From Gammaproteobacteria bacterium (lineage in GTDB: Bacteria > Pseudomonadota > Gammaproteobacteria > Steroidobacterales > Steroidobacteraceae): a stretch of DNA of 55,637 bases. Location: contig DAIDHH010000011.1 of assembly GCA_027452045.1 (NCBI GenBank), forward strand, positions 1 through 55,637, read 5' to 3'. The position numbers were made by a program, and so were the translations under genes. The notes beneath the pieces are model-generated. The model made no database searches. It worked only from the letters and a program-made list of their open reading frames with translations, and was not told the origin of the DNA. Below, one piece after another: positions 27,770-35,889 of this stretch; the first letter of the stretch is position 1; each line of letters opens with the position of its first letter.

Positions 27770-28807
27770 TCACCCCGGACGGCCGGCGAGCGCCTGCGCG
27801 AGGGGCTGGTCGGCGAGATTCTCGATGAACCAGTTCGGATAGACCGGGGCTGGAACCGTCGCGGCGTCGAGTTCCGCGATGTCCCCCTCGCTCAACGCCA
27901 GGTCCGCCGCACGCAGGTTGTCCTCGAGCTGGTGCAGCTTCGAGGACCCGAGCAACACGCTGGTCACGGCGGGCTTGGCGAGGAGCCACGCGATGGCCAC
28001 CTGGGCGACGCTCGCCTGGCGGGCCGAGGCGATGGCACGCATGCGCTCGATGAGCCCGAATCCGGCTTCCTTGTCGAAGGGCAGCAAGTCGAAACCGGAC
28101 ATGCGATTGTCGGGATCTGACAGGCTCTCGCGCGTGTACTTGCCGCTCAGGAAACCGCCGGCGAGCGGACTCCAGACCGTCAGCCCGAGGCCATAGCGGC
28201 GCATCATCGGGATCACGTCCCGCTCCACATCCCGGCCGAGCAGCGAGTAATACATCTGACCGTGCGTGAACTGCGCAAGGCCCCTTGCCCGCTGCAGTTC
28301 GAGAGCCGCCGCGACGCGCCACGCCGACCAGTTGGAAAAGCCTAGATAGCGCACCTTGCCCGCGCGAACCACCGCATCGAGCGCCTCGAGCGTCTCCTCG
28401 AGCGGCGTGTGCCGGTCCTCCCGATGGGCGATGTAGACATCGATCCAGTCCGTGCCGAGGCGCCTGAGGCTCTCATCCACCGACCAGAGGATGTGACGCC
28501 GCGAGAGTCCTGACTGGGTCAGGGGCTCACCGCTGCGGAAACCCACCTTGGTGGCGATCACGACGCGATCGCGGTGAGGTCTGAGCGCCGCGCCGAGGAG
28601 CGACTCCGACTCCCCGCCCGCGTAGGCATCGGCGGTATCGAAGAAATTGATGCCGGCATCGAGTGCGCGCTCGATGAGCTCCCCGGCCGCCTTGGCGCCC
28701 ACTTTGTACACCGCGCCGAGATCGCGGTTCCCGGCAGTGAAGGTCATCGCTCCGAAGGCGAGTCGGGAAACGAGGAGTCCCGTGGACCCCAGGATCGAGT
28801 ACTGCAT
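27770..28807 (-). CDS. Aldo/keto reductase
   Basis: NADPH-dependent carbonyl reductase of the AKR superfamily, 345 residues, TIM barrel. The tetrad is visible: D and Y in FFDTADAYAGG, K in IATKVGF and H in YIAHRED. The C-terminal cofactor site LLGSSKLHQLEDN is intact. Close to the YajO/Tas/YghZ group judging by its opening MQYSILGSTGLLVSRLAFG. Convergent with the S9 peptidase; upstream genes on the same strand (DUF1993) may be cotranscribed, with a 34-base gap. Confidence 0.9.
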   Translation of the reverse strand: MQYSILGSTGLLVSRLAFGAMTFTAGNRDLGAVYKVGAKAAGELIERALDAGINFFDTADAYAGGESESLLGAALRPHRDRVVIATKVGFRSGEPLTQSGLSRRHILWSVDESLRRLGTDWIDVYIAHREDRHTPLEETLEALDAVVRAGKVRYLGFSNWSAWRVAAALELQRARGLAQFTHGQMYYSLLGRDVERDVIPMMRRYGLGLTVWSPLAGGFLSGKYTRESLSDPDNRMSGFDLLPFDKEAGFGLIERMRAIASARQASVAQVAIAWLLAKPAVTSVLLGSSKLHQLEDNLRAADLALSEGDIAELDAATVPAPVYPNWFIENLADQPLAQALAGRPG

Positions 28808-28841
28808 GGCTATTAGGGAGTCCCGCCGCGCCCGCAACGCC

Positions 28842-29360
28842 TCAAGTCATGGTCATCGGGATGGCGCCGAGGAAATCACGCTTGCCGAGATCCACCCCGT
28901 TGTGGCGCAGAATGCCGTAGGCGGTGGCGAGGTGGAAGTAGAAGTTCGGCAGCACGAAATGGTTGAGATAGTCAGCGCCCCGCATGTGGCCCTTGTGATC
29001 CGGCCCCAGGGGGAAGGTGATGTCGCGATCGGCAGACCCGTCGATGCTCCTGGCATCGAGCGCTTTGACGTACGCGAGCGTCTTGGATATCCGCGCCTTG
29101 AGCTCCCCGATCGTCTTTTCGCTGTCCTCGTGCCGGGGCGGCTCGACGCCGGCCAGCCTCGCGCCACCGTTCTTCGCCTGGTCGCACACGATCTGGACCT
29201 GACGGGCGAAGGTGAACATGTTGGGGAACAGACGCTCGTTGAGCAGCACGGCCGGATCGATCTTCTTCGCTTCGGCATACGCCTCGGCCTTCTCGAGCAG
29301 CGCCGAGAGCGCGTTCAGGCCGATTTCGAATACGGGAAGGGACGCCTTGGACATGGACAT
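28842..29360 (-). CDS. DUF1993 family protein
   Basis: 172-residue cytoplasmic protein of the DUF1993 family (PF09351), a four-helix fold similar to DinB; function unknown. Family features seen are PVFEIGLNALSALLEKAEAY at the N terminus, LFPNMFTFARQVQIVCD in the middle and NFYFHLATAYGILRHNGV near the end. The ATG at 29360 has GAGG eight bases upstream. It is divergent from osmC with a shared 104-base promoter region, and precedes the aldo/keto reductase on the same strand. Confidence 0.82.
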   Translation of the reverse strand: MSMSKASLPVFEIGLNALSALLEKAEAYAEAKKIDPAVLLNERLFPNMFTFARQVQIVCDQAKNGGARLAGVEPPRHEDSEKTIGELKARISKTLAYVKALDARSIDGSADRDITFPLGPDHKGHMRGADYLNHFVLPNFYFHLATAYGILRHNGVDLGKRDFLGAIPMTMT

Positions 29361-29370
29361 GTCGGGAACC

Positions 29371-29399
29371 TCACTTCGGAATTGCGCATACGATATAGT
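29371..29399 (+). promoter_or_regulatory. Candidate osmC-family gene promoter
   Basis: TATAGT at 29394-29399 is a good -10 box; TCACTT 17 bases earlier is a poor -35. Predicted start is about 60 bases before the OsmC ATG. Confidence 0.35.
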
Positions 29400-29464
29400 C
29401 CCGCACGGGCCACGGCAACCCGCTTTCGGGGGGTGGGCCCCAAGCGCCAATTGAGGATATTCTC

Positions 29465-29926
29465 ATGGCTTCACACAAGGCCACGGTGGAGTGGCGCCGC
29501 GGCTCCCAGCCCTTCCTCGACAACAGGTACGAGCGCGCCCATGTCTGGACTTTCGATGGCGGCGCGAAAATCGACGCATCGAGCTCCCCGCACGTGGTGC
29601 GCGCGCCGCTCTCCAATCCGGATCTCGTCGATCCGGAGGAAGCATACGTGGCGGCGCTCTCGAGCTGCCACATGTTGTGGTTTCTCAGCATTGCCGCCGC
29701 CAACGGCTATCGGGTGGATACGTACCGCGACGAGGCGATCGGCCACATGACGCGCAACGAGAAGGGAAAGCAGTGGGTGAGCCGCGTGGAGCTGCGGCCC
29801 CGGATCGTCTTCTCCGGAACCAGACTCCCCGAGCCATCGGACGTGCAACGCATGCACCACGAGGCTCATGCGGAGTGCTTCCTCGCCAACTCGGTGCGCA
29901 CCGAAGTGTCGGTCATTGCAGCATAG
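29465..29926 (+). CDS. OsmC-family peroxide-reducing protein
   Basis: 153-residue protein of the OsmC/Ohr superfamily, thiol peroxidases for organic hydroperoxides. The two redox cysteines are present, one in LSSCHMLWFLS and one in HAECFLANS, at the usual separation. The opening ATVEWRRG is a common OsmC start. GAGGATATTCTC precedes the ATG. Divergent from DUF1993; it belongs with the redox and metal stress genes that follow. Confidence 0.88.
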   Translation: MASHKATVEWRRGSQPFLDNRYERAHVWTFDGGAKIDASSSPHVVRAPLSNPDLVDPEEAYVAALSSCHMLWFLSIAAANGYRVDTYRDEAIGHMTRNEKGKQWVSRVELRPRIVFSGTRLPEPSDVQRMHHEAHAECFLANSVRTEVSVIAA

Positions 29927-30007
29927 TGTCAGGCGCAGGCCTTGACCGGCGGACCCGGTAGAACACACCGCCCTGCAGAGGCAGGTCCGCTGCGCCGCAG
30001 CAAAGAG

Positions 30008-30547
30008 CTACAAGGCGTCCCGGGACCGCCTGTCGAGCCACAGCACGATGAGCCGATCGGCCGACAACCGCCCCGGACCGAGGGTGATGAGCGAGAGCGC
30101 GATCGCGGCCCAGGGCAGGTGGAAGTTTTCCCAACCCGAGGGCACGGTGAGCTGGATGACTCCGATCATGACCAGAAGCCCCGCAGCGCTGAATCGCGTG
30201 GCGAGACCCGCCATCAGGAGAATGGGCAGACCCACCTCGGCCACCGCATCGAGGTGCGCAAGGAGATCGGGCATCGGGAAGGGGTAGAGATGCCCGAACA
30301 GGTGCAATCGGAACAGCGACTCGAACAGGTAGTCCGCCACTGGCGAGACGTGCAGCCAGCCGCTCCACTTGGTGAGACCGGAGCGCAGGAAGGGAATGGC
30401 GATGGCGAAGCGCGCAGCGAGGGGGGCGAGCGGGGCCGCGCCCCTCGCGAGACGCTCGAGCAGAGGCTGCGCGGCGCGCACGGCGCGATCGGCAAGGGCT
30501 GAGGAAGGGAGACTCGGGGTGTTTCCCGGGGAATGATTCAGCGACAT
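30008..30547 (-). CDS. DoxX-family membrane protein
   Basis: 179-residue membrane protein with about four helices and the DoxX pattern (LRSGLTKWSGW, AEVGLPILLMAGLATRFSAAGLLVM). Members often accompany DUF2282/DUF692/DUF2063 genes; the role is undetermined, possibly redox or quinone-linked. Its ATG at 30547 overlaps the end of bufC by 10 bases, making it the last gene of the bufferin operon. Confidence 0.88.
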   Translation of the reverse strand: MSLNHSPGNTPSLPSSALADRAVRAAQPLLERLARGAAPLAPLAARFAIAIPFLRSGLTKWSGWLHVSPVADYLFESLFRLHLFGHLYPFPMPDLLAHLDAVAEVGLPILLMAGLATRFSAAGLLVMIGVIQLTVPSGWENFHLPWAAIALSLITLGPGRLSADRLIVLWLDRRSRDAL

Positions 30548-31344
30548 GAGAGGCTCTTCTTCGGGCTGCAGGTGGGGCGGCGCCTGCGCAGGCGGGCGCC
30601 GGTGATGAGACCGCTCTCGAGGAGCGCGGTGAGGTGTTGGGTGAGATCGAACGATTCGCTGGCAGCGGCAGCGGCCGCTGCCAGGGACTCGCCCCGGGCG
30701 AGGGCCCGCAGAAACCGCGCCCCGTCCGGGGGCACGAGGCGGACCTCGACTTCGGCCGCGGGACGGACGATCAGGGCCGCCTGCGCGCCCGAATCGAGGT
30801 CAATGGGCGCGGGGCTCTGCTCCAGCCTGTTTGCGTGCCAGATCGTGAGCGCCGGGAAGGCCGAGCGCACCAGGCGCATCGAGGGATGGAGCGTGAAGCG
30901 CAGGTCTGCCATCCGATGCGCGGGGATGCTCGCAAGGACTTCCCGGTGGAGCGGCTCGGCCTCGGCGGCGTGATAGGCCTCTATCCAGGCGCGCTCGATG
31001 CGCGCGACATCGCCGAGGTAGGGATGGCCCGAGAGCGGCTCGAAGTGGTCGAGGAACTCGGGGAAGCCCTCGCCGTAGTGCAGCATGATGGGCGAGCGGG
31101 GCGGATCTTGCAGCGCGTGCAGCCCCGCCACGGCGCGAAAGTATTCCTCACCCACGAGACGGCGCACGACCGGATAGGCGACCTCGAGCGCCTCGATGAG
31201 ACTCGAGGCCACGTTGTTGCGATAGACGGCGAAGCGCCGCATATCGGCATGCCCCGAGGGATCGATGCACTCCGCGGGCATGGAGCGCCGCGGATCGAGC
31301 AACGCCGCGACGAACGCCCTTTGTCGCTCAGCCAGCGGCCGCAC
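30538..31344 (-). CDS. bufC: BufC, DUF2063 partner protein of bufferin maturation
   Basis: 268-residue protein of the DUF2063 family, the usual partner of DUF692 enzymes in peptide modification; thought to present the precursor peptide to the iron enzyme. Typical features are LAERQRAFVAALLDP at the N terminus, RRFAVYRNNVASSLIEAL and the YPVVRRLVGEEYF segment. The GTG at 31344 has GGGGAGAGGG five bases ahead, so I prefer it to the ATG at 31374, which would lengthen the overlap with bufB. The C terminus is a winged-helix-like domain. Lies between bufB and doxX. Confidence 0.87.
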   Translation of the reverse strand: MRPLAERQRAFVAALLDPRRSMPAECIDPSGHADMRRFAVYRNNVASSLIEALEVAYPVVRRLVGEEYFRAVAGLHALQDPPRSPIMLHYGEGFPEFLDHFEPLSGHPYLGDVARIERAWIEAYHAAEAEPLHREVLASIPAHRMADLRFTLHPSMRLVRSAFPALTIWHANRLEQSPAPIDLDSGAQAALIVRPAAEVEVRLVPPDGARFLRALARGESLAAAAAAASESFDLTQHLTALLESGLITGARLRRRRPTCSPKKSLSCR

Positions 31345-32251
31345 GGACCCTCTCCCCGACGGCTGCGCAATCATTCATCAGACCCTCGGCCCGCAGGGCT
31401 TGCCCGTGCAGCCTCTCCCAGGCCGGCAGGCATTGGTCCCACTCGATGAGGGTTGGGATGGGGCCGAGGTCTCCGATCACACGCGCATAGAGCCCCCAGA
31501 CGGTGTCGCAGATTTCGCGGTCGTGCGAATCGATCAACAGAGGCCGCTCCGCCGCATCGGCATCGGTGGCGTGGCCCGCAAGGTGAATCTGGCGCACCGC
31601 GGTGAGCGGAAACGCATCGAGATATCGCCACGGATCCCAGCCCTGGTTGGTGCAGGAGACGTAGGCGTTGTTCACATCCAGCAGCAGCGCACAACCGCAG
31701 CGCTGCGCCACCTCGGCGATGAAATCGGTCTCGGACCAGTCGCTTTCGGCGAAAGCCACATAGGTGGAGGGGTTCTCGAGCAGCAGCTGCCGCCCGAGCG
31801 TCTCCTGCACCTGATCGATGTGCTCGCAGACGAGCCCGAGCGTCTCGGTGGTATAGGGAACGGGCAGCAGGTCGTTGAGGAAGGCCGTTCCGTGGGAGCT
31901 CCAGGCGAGGTGCTCCGATACGAGCGCCGGCTGGTAGCGCCGTACGAGCACGGCGAGACGGCGCAGGTGTTCCCGATCGAGCGGACGGGCCGCCCCGATT
32001 GACAGTCCCACACCGTGCAGGGACAGCGCGTAGTGGGAGCGGATCTCGCTGAGATAACGGTGGGGAGGGCCACCCTCGCCCATGTAGTTCTCGGCGTGTA
32101 CCTCGAAGAAGCCGACGTCGGGCCGGCTCTCGAGGATGTGCCGATAATGCGCCGGCTTAAGGCCAACCCCGGCGCGCGCGCGCAGGGTGTCAGGCCAGGG
32201 ACAGGACCCGGTGCGCGCATCGCGGCGCAAGGCGTTGCTTCGTTCTCGCAT
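31328..32251 (-). CDS. bufB: BufB, DUF692 multinuclear iron oxidase (MNIO)
   Basis: 307-residue TIM-barrel enzyme of the DUF692/MNIO family, whose di- or tri-iron centre oxidises cysteines of ribosomally made peptides into heterocycles such as thiooxazoles. Iron-binding and family motifs seen are GVGLKPAHY, FFEVHAENYMG, SLHGVGLSIG, SEHLAW, LLENPSTY and LLLDVNNAYV. GGGGAGGACCTC precedes the ATG. It follows bufA1 after 48 bases and overlaps bufC by 17 bases, so the peptide, enzyme and partner are made together. Confidence 0.92.
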   Translation of the reverse strand: MRERSNALRRDARTGSCPWPDTLRARAGVGLKPAHYRHILESRPDVGFFEVHAENYMGEGGPPHRYLSEIRSHYALSLHGVGLSIGAARPLDREHLRRLAVLVRRYQPALVSEHLAWSSHGTAFLNDLLPVPYTTETLGLVCEHIDQVQETLGRQLLLENPSTYVAFAESDWSETDFIAEVAQRCGCALLLDVNNAYVSCTNQGWDPWRYLDAFPLTAVRQIHLAGHATDADAAERPLLIDSHDREICDTVWGLYARVIGDLGPIPTLIEWDQCLPAWERLHGQALRAEGLMNDCAAVGERVRAAAG

Positions 32252-32299
32252 GAGGTCCTCCCCTGACCGGGGGATGGCCCCCGGTCAGGACGTCGAGGC

Positions 32300-32638
32300 T
32301 CAGATCGAGCCGAGCTGACCTTTGATCATCGTGAGGCTGCCGTGGCCGAGCGGCGTTTTGATCGAAGTGCACGTGCCCGTCGGCACCAGCTTGAACGCAT
32401 TGCCCGCGTAGTTGCGTGCAGCGGTGCCCGCGCAGGTGGTGCCGGGTCCGGCGTAACAGTCGTTCTGCCCGGCAAGCGCCACGCCGAAGCACTTCTCCCA
32501 TTGCCCGGTCTTCAACGCCCGCATGGTCTTCTGCGGCGGGGTCATCTTCATCCCGCCGGCGCTCGCCGGCTGTGCGCTCAAGGACGCCGCGGCGGCAAGC
32601 GCGCCCGCCACGATCATCGATGCGGTTCGAGTGGACAT
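32300..32638 (-). CDS. bufA1: BufA1, bufferin-type DUF2282 precursor peptide
   Basis: 112-residue precursor of the DUF2282 family with a signal peptide ([20 protein letters not shown]) and a core with four conserved cysteines in EKCFG, NDCYAG, TTCAG and TGTCTS, the spacing of bufferins. In studied bacteria such peptides are modified by BufB and exported to the periplasm, where they bind copper and protect the cell. The ATG at 32638 has GGAGATAA in front. It is first in the operon and is preceded by an ECF-type promoter at 32718-32743. Copper as the metal here is inference from homologues. Confidence 0.9.
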   Translation of the reverse strand: MSTRTASMIVAGALAAAASLSAQPASAGGMKMTPPQKTMRALKTGQWEKCFGVALAGQNDCYAGPGTTCAGTAARNYAGNAFKLVPTGTCTSIKTPLGHGSLTMIKGQLGSI

Positions 32639-32717
32639 AGAGTTATCTCCGAAAATGGGTTGATGGCATGAGCCGGCGGATCCGCTCGCACCGCGGATTG
32701 CGCGTGGCTGCCGTACA

Positions 32718-32743
32718 TTCGGGCGAGAGGGCGCGAAAGTTAC
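32718..32743 (-). promoter_or_regulatory. ECF sigma (SigF-type) promoter of the bufferin operon
   Basis: Minus-strand GTAACT (32743-32738), 16-base spacer, CGAA (32721-32718), about 80 bases before bufA1. It matches the GTAACC-N16-CGAA type promoter that I recall for the Caulobacter SigF (ECF16) group, and a second copy faces the sigma gene. Confidence 0.72.
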
Positions 32744-32792
32744 AGCGCCGTGCGAGCGCACGACCCGCCTGCCCCCTGGGCCGCGCACCCCT

Positions 32793-32818
32793 GTAACCTT
32801 TCGGGCCGGCCAAACGGA
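32793..32818 (+). promoter_or_regulatory. ECF sigma promoter of the sigF operon
   Basis: GTAACC (32793-32798), 16-base spacer, CGGA (32815-32818), 104 bases before the sigma GTG. Same elements and same spacing as the bufferin promoter, so the sigma factor probably drives its own gene. A TACAAT at 32840-32845 could be a separate housekeeping -10 box. Confidence 0.68.
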
Positions 32819-32922
32819 TGATGGGCAGAGGGTATGCGTTACAATCGCATGCCCGGTGGAGCTGCAGGCTTGCAGGTCCCGATCCTGGAATCGCCGGAGT
32901 GACCGGCCGAGGAGAGAGTTCC

Positions 32923-33453
32923 GTGGCGGACGAGCACTGGCGGACGCTGATGATGGCGGTACAGGCCGGCGATACCGTGGCCTACCGGCGCCTGCTCGTC
33001 GAAGTCGGCTCCTGGCTGCAGGCCTACTACTCGAGGCGCCTGCCCTCGGGCATGGTGGACGATGCCTCCCAGGAGGCGCTGATGACCCTGCATGCGAAGC
33101 GGCACACCTACGACCCCTCGAAACCCTTCGGACCGTGGCTTGCGGCGATCGCGCGCTACAAATGGATCGATCGGCTGCGCGCCATGAAAGCCGCTGCGAC
33201 CGAGGAGCTCTCCGAGGAGCCCGCCGTGCGGGACTGCGGCGAAGCCGTGCAGAGCGCGCGCGCGCTCGAGGCGCTCCTCGAGAGACTCAAGCCCGCACAG
33301 GCCAACGCCATACGACTGGTCAAAATCGAGGGTCTCAGCCTCAAGGAGGCCGCCGAAAAATTGGGTCAGACGATCTCGCTCGTCAAGGTCAACATCCACA
33401 GGGGACTCAGGCAGCTCGGCGAGCTTGCCCAGGAGGAAGGCCATGAATTTTGA
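32923..33453 (+). CDS. sigF: ECF sigma factor, SigF (ECF16-like)
   Basis: 176-residue extracytoplasmic-function sigma factor with region 2 ([35 protein letters not shown]) and region 4 ([26 protein letters not shown]). The GTG at 32923 has GGAGAGAG six bases upstream and replaces an upstream ATG at 32818, which lies on the promoter itself. It overlaps the anti-sigma gene by 11 bases. In Caulobacter the homologous pair responds to heavy metals and controls bufferin and MsrP-type genes; the same regulon is likely here. Confidence 0.88.
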   Translation: MADEHWRTLMMAVQAGDTVAYRRLLVEVGSWLQAYYSRRLPSGMVDDASQEALMTLHAKRHTYDPSKPFGPWLAAIARYKWIDRLRAMKAAATEELSEEPAVRDCGEAVQSARALEALLERLKPAQANAIRLVKIEGLSLKEAAEKLGQTISLVKVNIHRGLRQLGELAQEEGHEF

Positions 33454-34084
33454 CAGCCTGATCGATCGCCTGGCCGACGATCTGACACCCGTTCGCCGAC
33501 GGCGCCCCTGGGCGGACATGCTGACCGTCGCGGCCATCGCCGTGGCGGAACTGGCGCTGCTGTTCGCCGTGGGCTTCGCACACATGAGCCTGCACAGGAT
33601 GATGACCGAGCCCACGCTGTGGTGGCGTCTCGCAAGCCTCGGCCTGATATCGCTCCTGAGCGGCGCACTCGCCATCCGATCCTTCGATCCCGCCTACTCC
33701 CCGCGAGACGGGCTGCGCTGGCTCGCGCTGATCATCGCGCTCTGCCTGGCATTCGGATTGCTCATGGGCGGACTGCCGGGCGGACTGGCGAGCATCGCGC
33801 GACGCCTGGATTGGACGAGCGGCGTTCAGTGCGCGTACAAGATGGCACTGTTGTCCGTCCCGCCCCTGATCGGTCTTGCCCTGCTCGGACGCCGCGGCGC
33901 CCCGACAGACCTGCGGCGCACCCCGTTGTTGATCGGGCTGGCAGCCGCGGCCTGGGGCGCCTTTGCGTTCGTATTCGCCTGCCCGTTCGACGATCCTCTG
34001 TACATCGCCGTCTGGTACAGCGTGGGATGCGGCATCGTGATCGGGCTCGCCCGGCTGATCCTGCCGCGCATCGCGCGCTGGTGA
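33443..34084 (+). CDS. nrsF: NrsF-type anti-sigma factor (DUF1109)
   Basis: 213-residue membrane protein with a short cytoplasmic head ([19 protein letters not shown]) and six membrane helices, as in DUF1109/NrsF, which holds SigF inactive until metal or oxidant stress. Cysteines in or near helices 3-6 (IALCLAFG, VQCAYKM, FACPFDD, VGCGIVIG) may be the sensor, since conserved cysteines of NrsF are needed for the response. AGGAGGAAGG precedes the ATG at 33443; the start four bases inside the sigma gene suggests coupled translation. Confidence 0.86.
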   Translation: MNFDSLIDRLADDLTPVRRRRPWADMLTVAAIAVAELALLFAVGFAHMSLHRMMTEPTLWWRLASLGLISLLSGALAIRSFDPAYSPRDGLRWLALIIALCLAFGLLMGGLPGGLASIARRLDWTSGVQCAYKMALLSVPPLIGLALLGRRGAPTDLRRTPLLIGLAAAAWGAFAFVFACPFDDPLYIAVWYSVGCGIVIGLARLILPRIARW

Positions 34085-34114
34085 GGCAAGGGCCAGGGGC
34101 CGCTCCCGGCTCAC

Positions 34115-34142
34115 GGAACCCGCCGCGTCGACAGACATCTAA
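34115..34142 (+). promoter_or_regulatory. Candidate RpoE-like promoter of msrP
   Basis: GGAACC (34115-34120) and TCTAA (34138-34142) with 17 bases between, resembling the GGAACTT/TCTRA envelope-stress sigma-E promoter. The predicted start is only about 6 bases before the msrP ATG. No GTAAC-N16-CGAA promoter is seen here, so msrP may otherwise depend on read-through from sigF-nrsF. Confidence 0.4.
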
Positions 34143-34154
34143 TCCAATACCGTC

Positions 34155-35138
34155 ATGGCAGCACGCATCCCTCGCATCGCCCCTTCCGAGATCACCCCCC
34201 CTGAGGTGTATTTCAACCGCCGCGCGTTTCTCACCGGCGCCTTGGCCGCCGGCGCCGGGGCGGCGCTCGGCCGCGCCGGAGCCGCGATCGTGCCGGCACA
34301 ATCCGGTGCGCCGCTCGGCTACACGCTCGACGCGGCGCAATCCGTCGACGCCCTGGTCCACGCGCCGGGCCAGAACGAGCAGCCCAATACCTGGGAGCAG
34401 ATCACCCACTACAACAACTACTACGAGTTCGGCACCGGCAAGTCGGACCCCGCCGAGTACGCCGGCCAGCTCAAGACCCGCCCCTGGAACGTCGTCGTCG
34501 ATGGAGAGGCGGAGGTCACCGGGAATTTCCCGCTCGAGGAGTTCCTCAACCCCTACGCCCTGGAGGAGCGGATTTACCGCTTTCGCTGCGTGGAGGCGTG
34601 GTCGATGGTCATCCCCTGGGTGGGGTTTCCCCTGGCCACGCTGCTCAAGCGGTTCAAGCCCACCTCGCGGGCCAAGTACGTGGCGTTCCAGACGCTTTAT
34701 CGCCCGAGTCAGATGCCCGGCCAGCGTCTGGACATCCTGCAATGGCCCTACCGCGAGGGACTGCGCATCGATGAGGCGATGAATCCGCTCGCCTTCATGG
34801 TCGTCGGCCTCTATGGGCGCGTACTGCCCAACCAGAGCGGCGCCCCGCTCAGGCTGATCGTGCCCTGGAAATATGGTTTCAAGGGCATCAAGGCCATCGT
34901 ACGGATCACCTTCGTGGAGAATCAGCCGGCCACCACCTGGAGCCAGGCGGCCCCCGATGAGTATGGCTTCTACGCGAACGTCAACCCCGACGTACCTCAT
35001 CCACGCTGGAGTCAAGCCACGGAAAGACGCATAGGCAATCCGTTCTTTCACGAGCGCCAGCCGACGCTCATGTTCAACGGCTATGCCAACGAGGTGGCCT
35101 ACCTCTACAAGGGCATGGACCTGCATCGGTACTTTTGA
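34155..35138 (+). CDS. msrP: MsrP, periplasmic methionine sulfoxide reductase, molybdopterin subunit
   Basis: 327-residue molybdenum enzyme (YedY/SUOX fold) that reduces methionine sulfoxide in periplasmic proteins. A twin-arginine signal ([13 protein letters not shown]) shows folded export; the molybdenum-binding cysteine is in [11 protein letters not shown], and the conserved [15 protein letters not shown] and FTERRIGN-like ([11 protein letters not shown]) segments follow. It lies 70 bases after nrsF and 13 bases before its haem partner msrQ on the same strand, so one operon from the sigma gene onward is possible. Confidence 0.93.
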   Translation: MAARIPRIAPSEITPPEVYFNRRAFLTGALAAGAGAALGRAGAAIVPAQSGAPLGYTLDAAQSVDALVHAPGQNEQPNTWEQITHYNNYYEFGTGKSDPAEYAGQLKTRPWNVVVDGEAEVTGNFPLEEFLNPYALEERIYRFRCVEAWSMVIPWVGFPLATLLKRFKPTSRAKYVAFQTLYRPSQMPGQRLDILQWPYREGLRIDEAMNPLAFMVVGLYGRVLPNQSGAPLRLIVPWKYGFKGIKAIVRITFVENQPATTWSQAAPDEYGFYANVNPDVPHPRWSQATERRIGNPFFHERQPTLMFNGYANEVAYLYKGMDLHRYF

Positions 35139-35151
35139 ATCGATATCCGCC

Positions 35152-35877
35152 ATGACGGCCGCATCGCCCACACACGCCAGACCCTTTCTCGGCCTGAACG
35201 TCGAACGCCGCTACCGGCTCCTCTACAAGCCGGCCGTGTTCCTTGCGGGCCTCGTGCCGATTGCCTGGATCGCCAGCCATCTGCTCGGCTGGTTCGGCTT
35301 GCTTCCCGCGGTCGATCCGGTGAAATTCCTCGAGCTCGAGTTCGGCCAGACCGCGCTCAACTTCATCCTGCTCACCCTGATGATCACCCCGGTGCGCCAG
35401 CTCGCCGGACTGACACATCTGCCACGCCTGCGCCGGATGCTCGGGCTGTTCGCGTTTTTCTACGCGGCGCTGCACTTCACGGTGTATGTGGTACTCGATC
35501 TCGATCTCAACTGGCGCATGGTCGGAGCGGATATCATCAAGCGCCCCTACATCACGGTAGGTTTCACCGCGCTCCTGCTGCTGATTCCGCTCGCCGTGAC
35601 CTCCACTCAGCGCATGATGCGCCGCCTCGGGAAGCGCTGGACGAAGCTCCATCGCCTGATATACCTGATTGCAATCCTCGGTGTCTGGCACTACTACTGG
35701 CAGGTGAAGCTCGATGTGCGCGAGCCGCTGCTCTACGCCGGCATTCTCGCGCTGCTGCTCGGCTACCGCGCGGTGAGGTCGCTGCGCAAGCGCGCGCCTC
35801 AGCGGACCAGCAAGCGGCCCGGCGGCATGTGCGGGCATGCGGTAGCCGCTGCGTGCGATGACATCCACACGGCCTAG
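35152..35877 (+). CDS. msrQ: MsrQ, haem-b membrane partner of MsrP
   Basis: 241-residue integral membrane cytochrome (YedZ family), with six helices, which passes electrons from the quinone pool to MsrP. The haem-ligand histidines are in FFYAALHFTVYV and in LHRLIYLIAILGVWHYYW. The ATG at 35152 follows msrP after 13 bases; earlier in-frame codons belong to the msrP end. The C-terminal tail is longer than that of E. coli YedZ and basic (KRAPQRTSKR). Confidence 0.92.
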   Translation: MTAASPTHARPFLGLNVERRYRLLYKPAVFLAGLVPIAWIASHLLGWFGLLPAVDPVKFLELEFGQTALNFILLTLMITPVRQLAGLTHLPRLRRMLGLFAFFYAALHFTVYVVLDLDLNWRMVGADIIKRPYITVGFTALLLLIPLAVTSTQRMMRRLGKRWTKLHRLIYLIAILGVWHYYWQVKLDVREPLLYAGILALLLGYRAVRSLRKRAPQRTSKRPGGMCGHAVAAACDDIHTA

Positions 35878-35889
35878 CCGCGTCCTCGC

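Noticed and set aside
32818-32922. Upstream ATG start (32818) for sigF
   Set aside because: It overlaps the predicted -10 element, and GTG at 32923 has a strong Shine-Dalgarno and fits sigma factor length.
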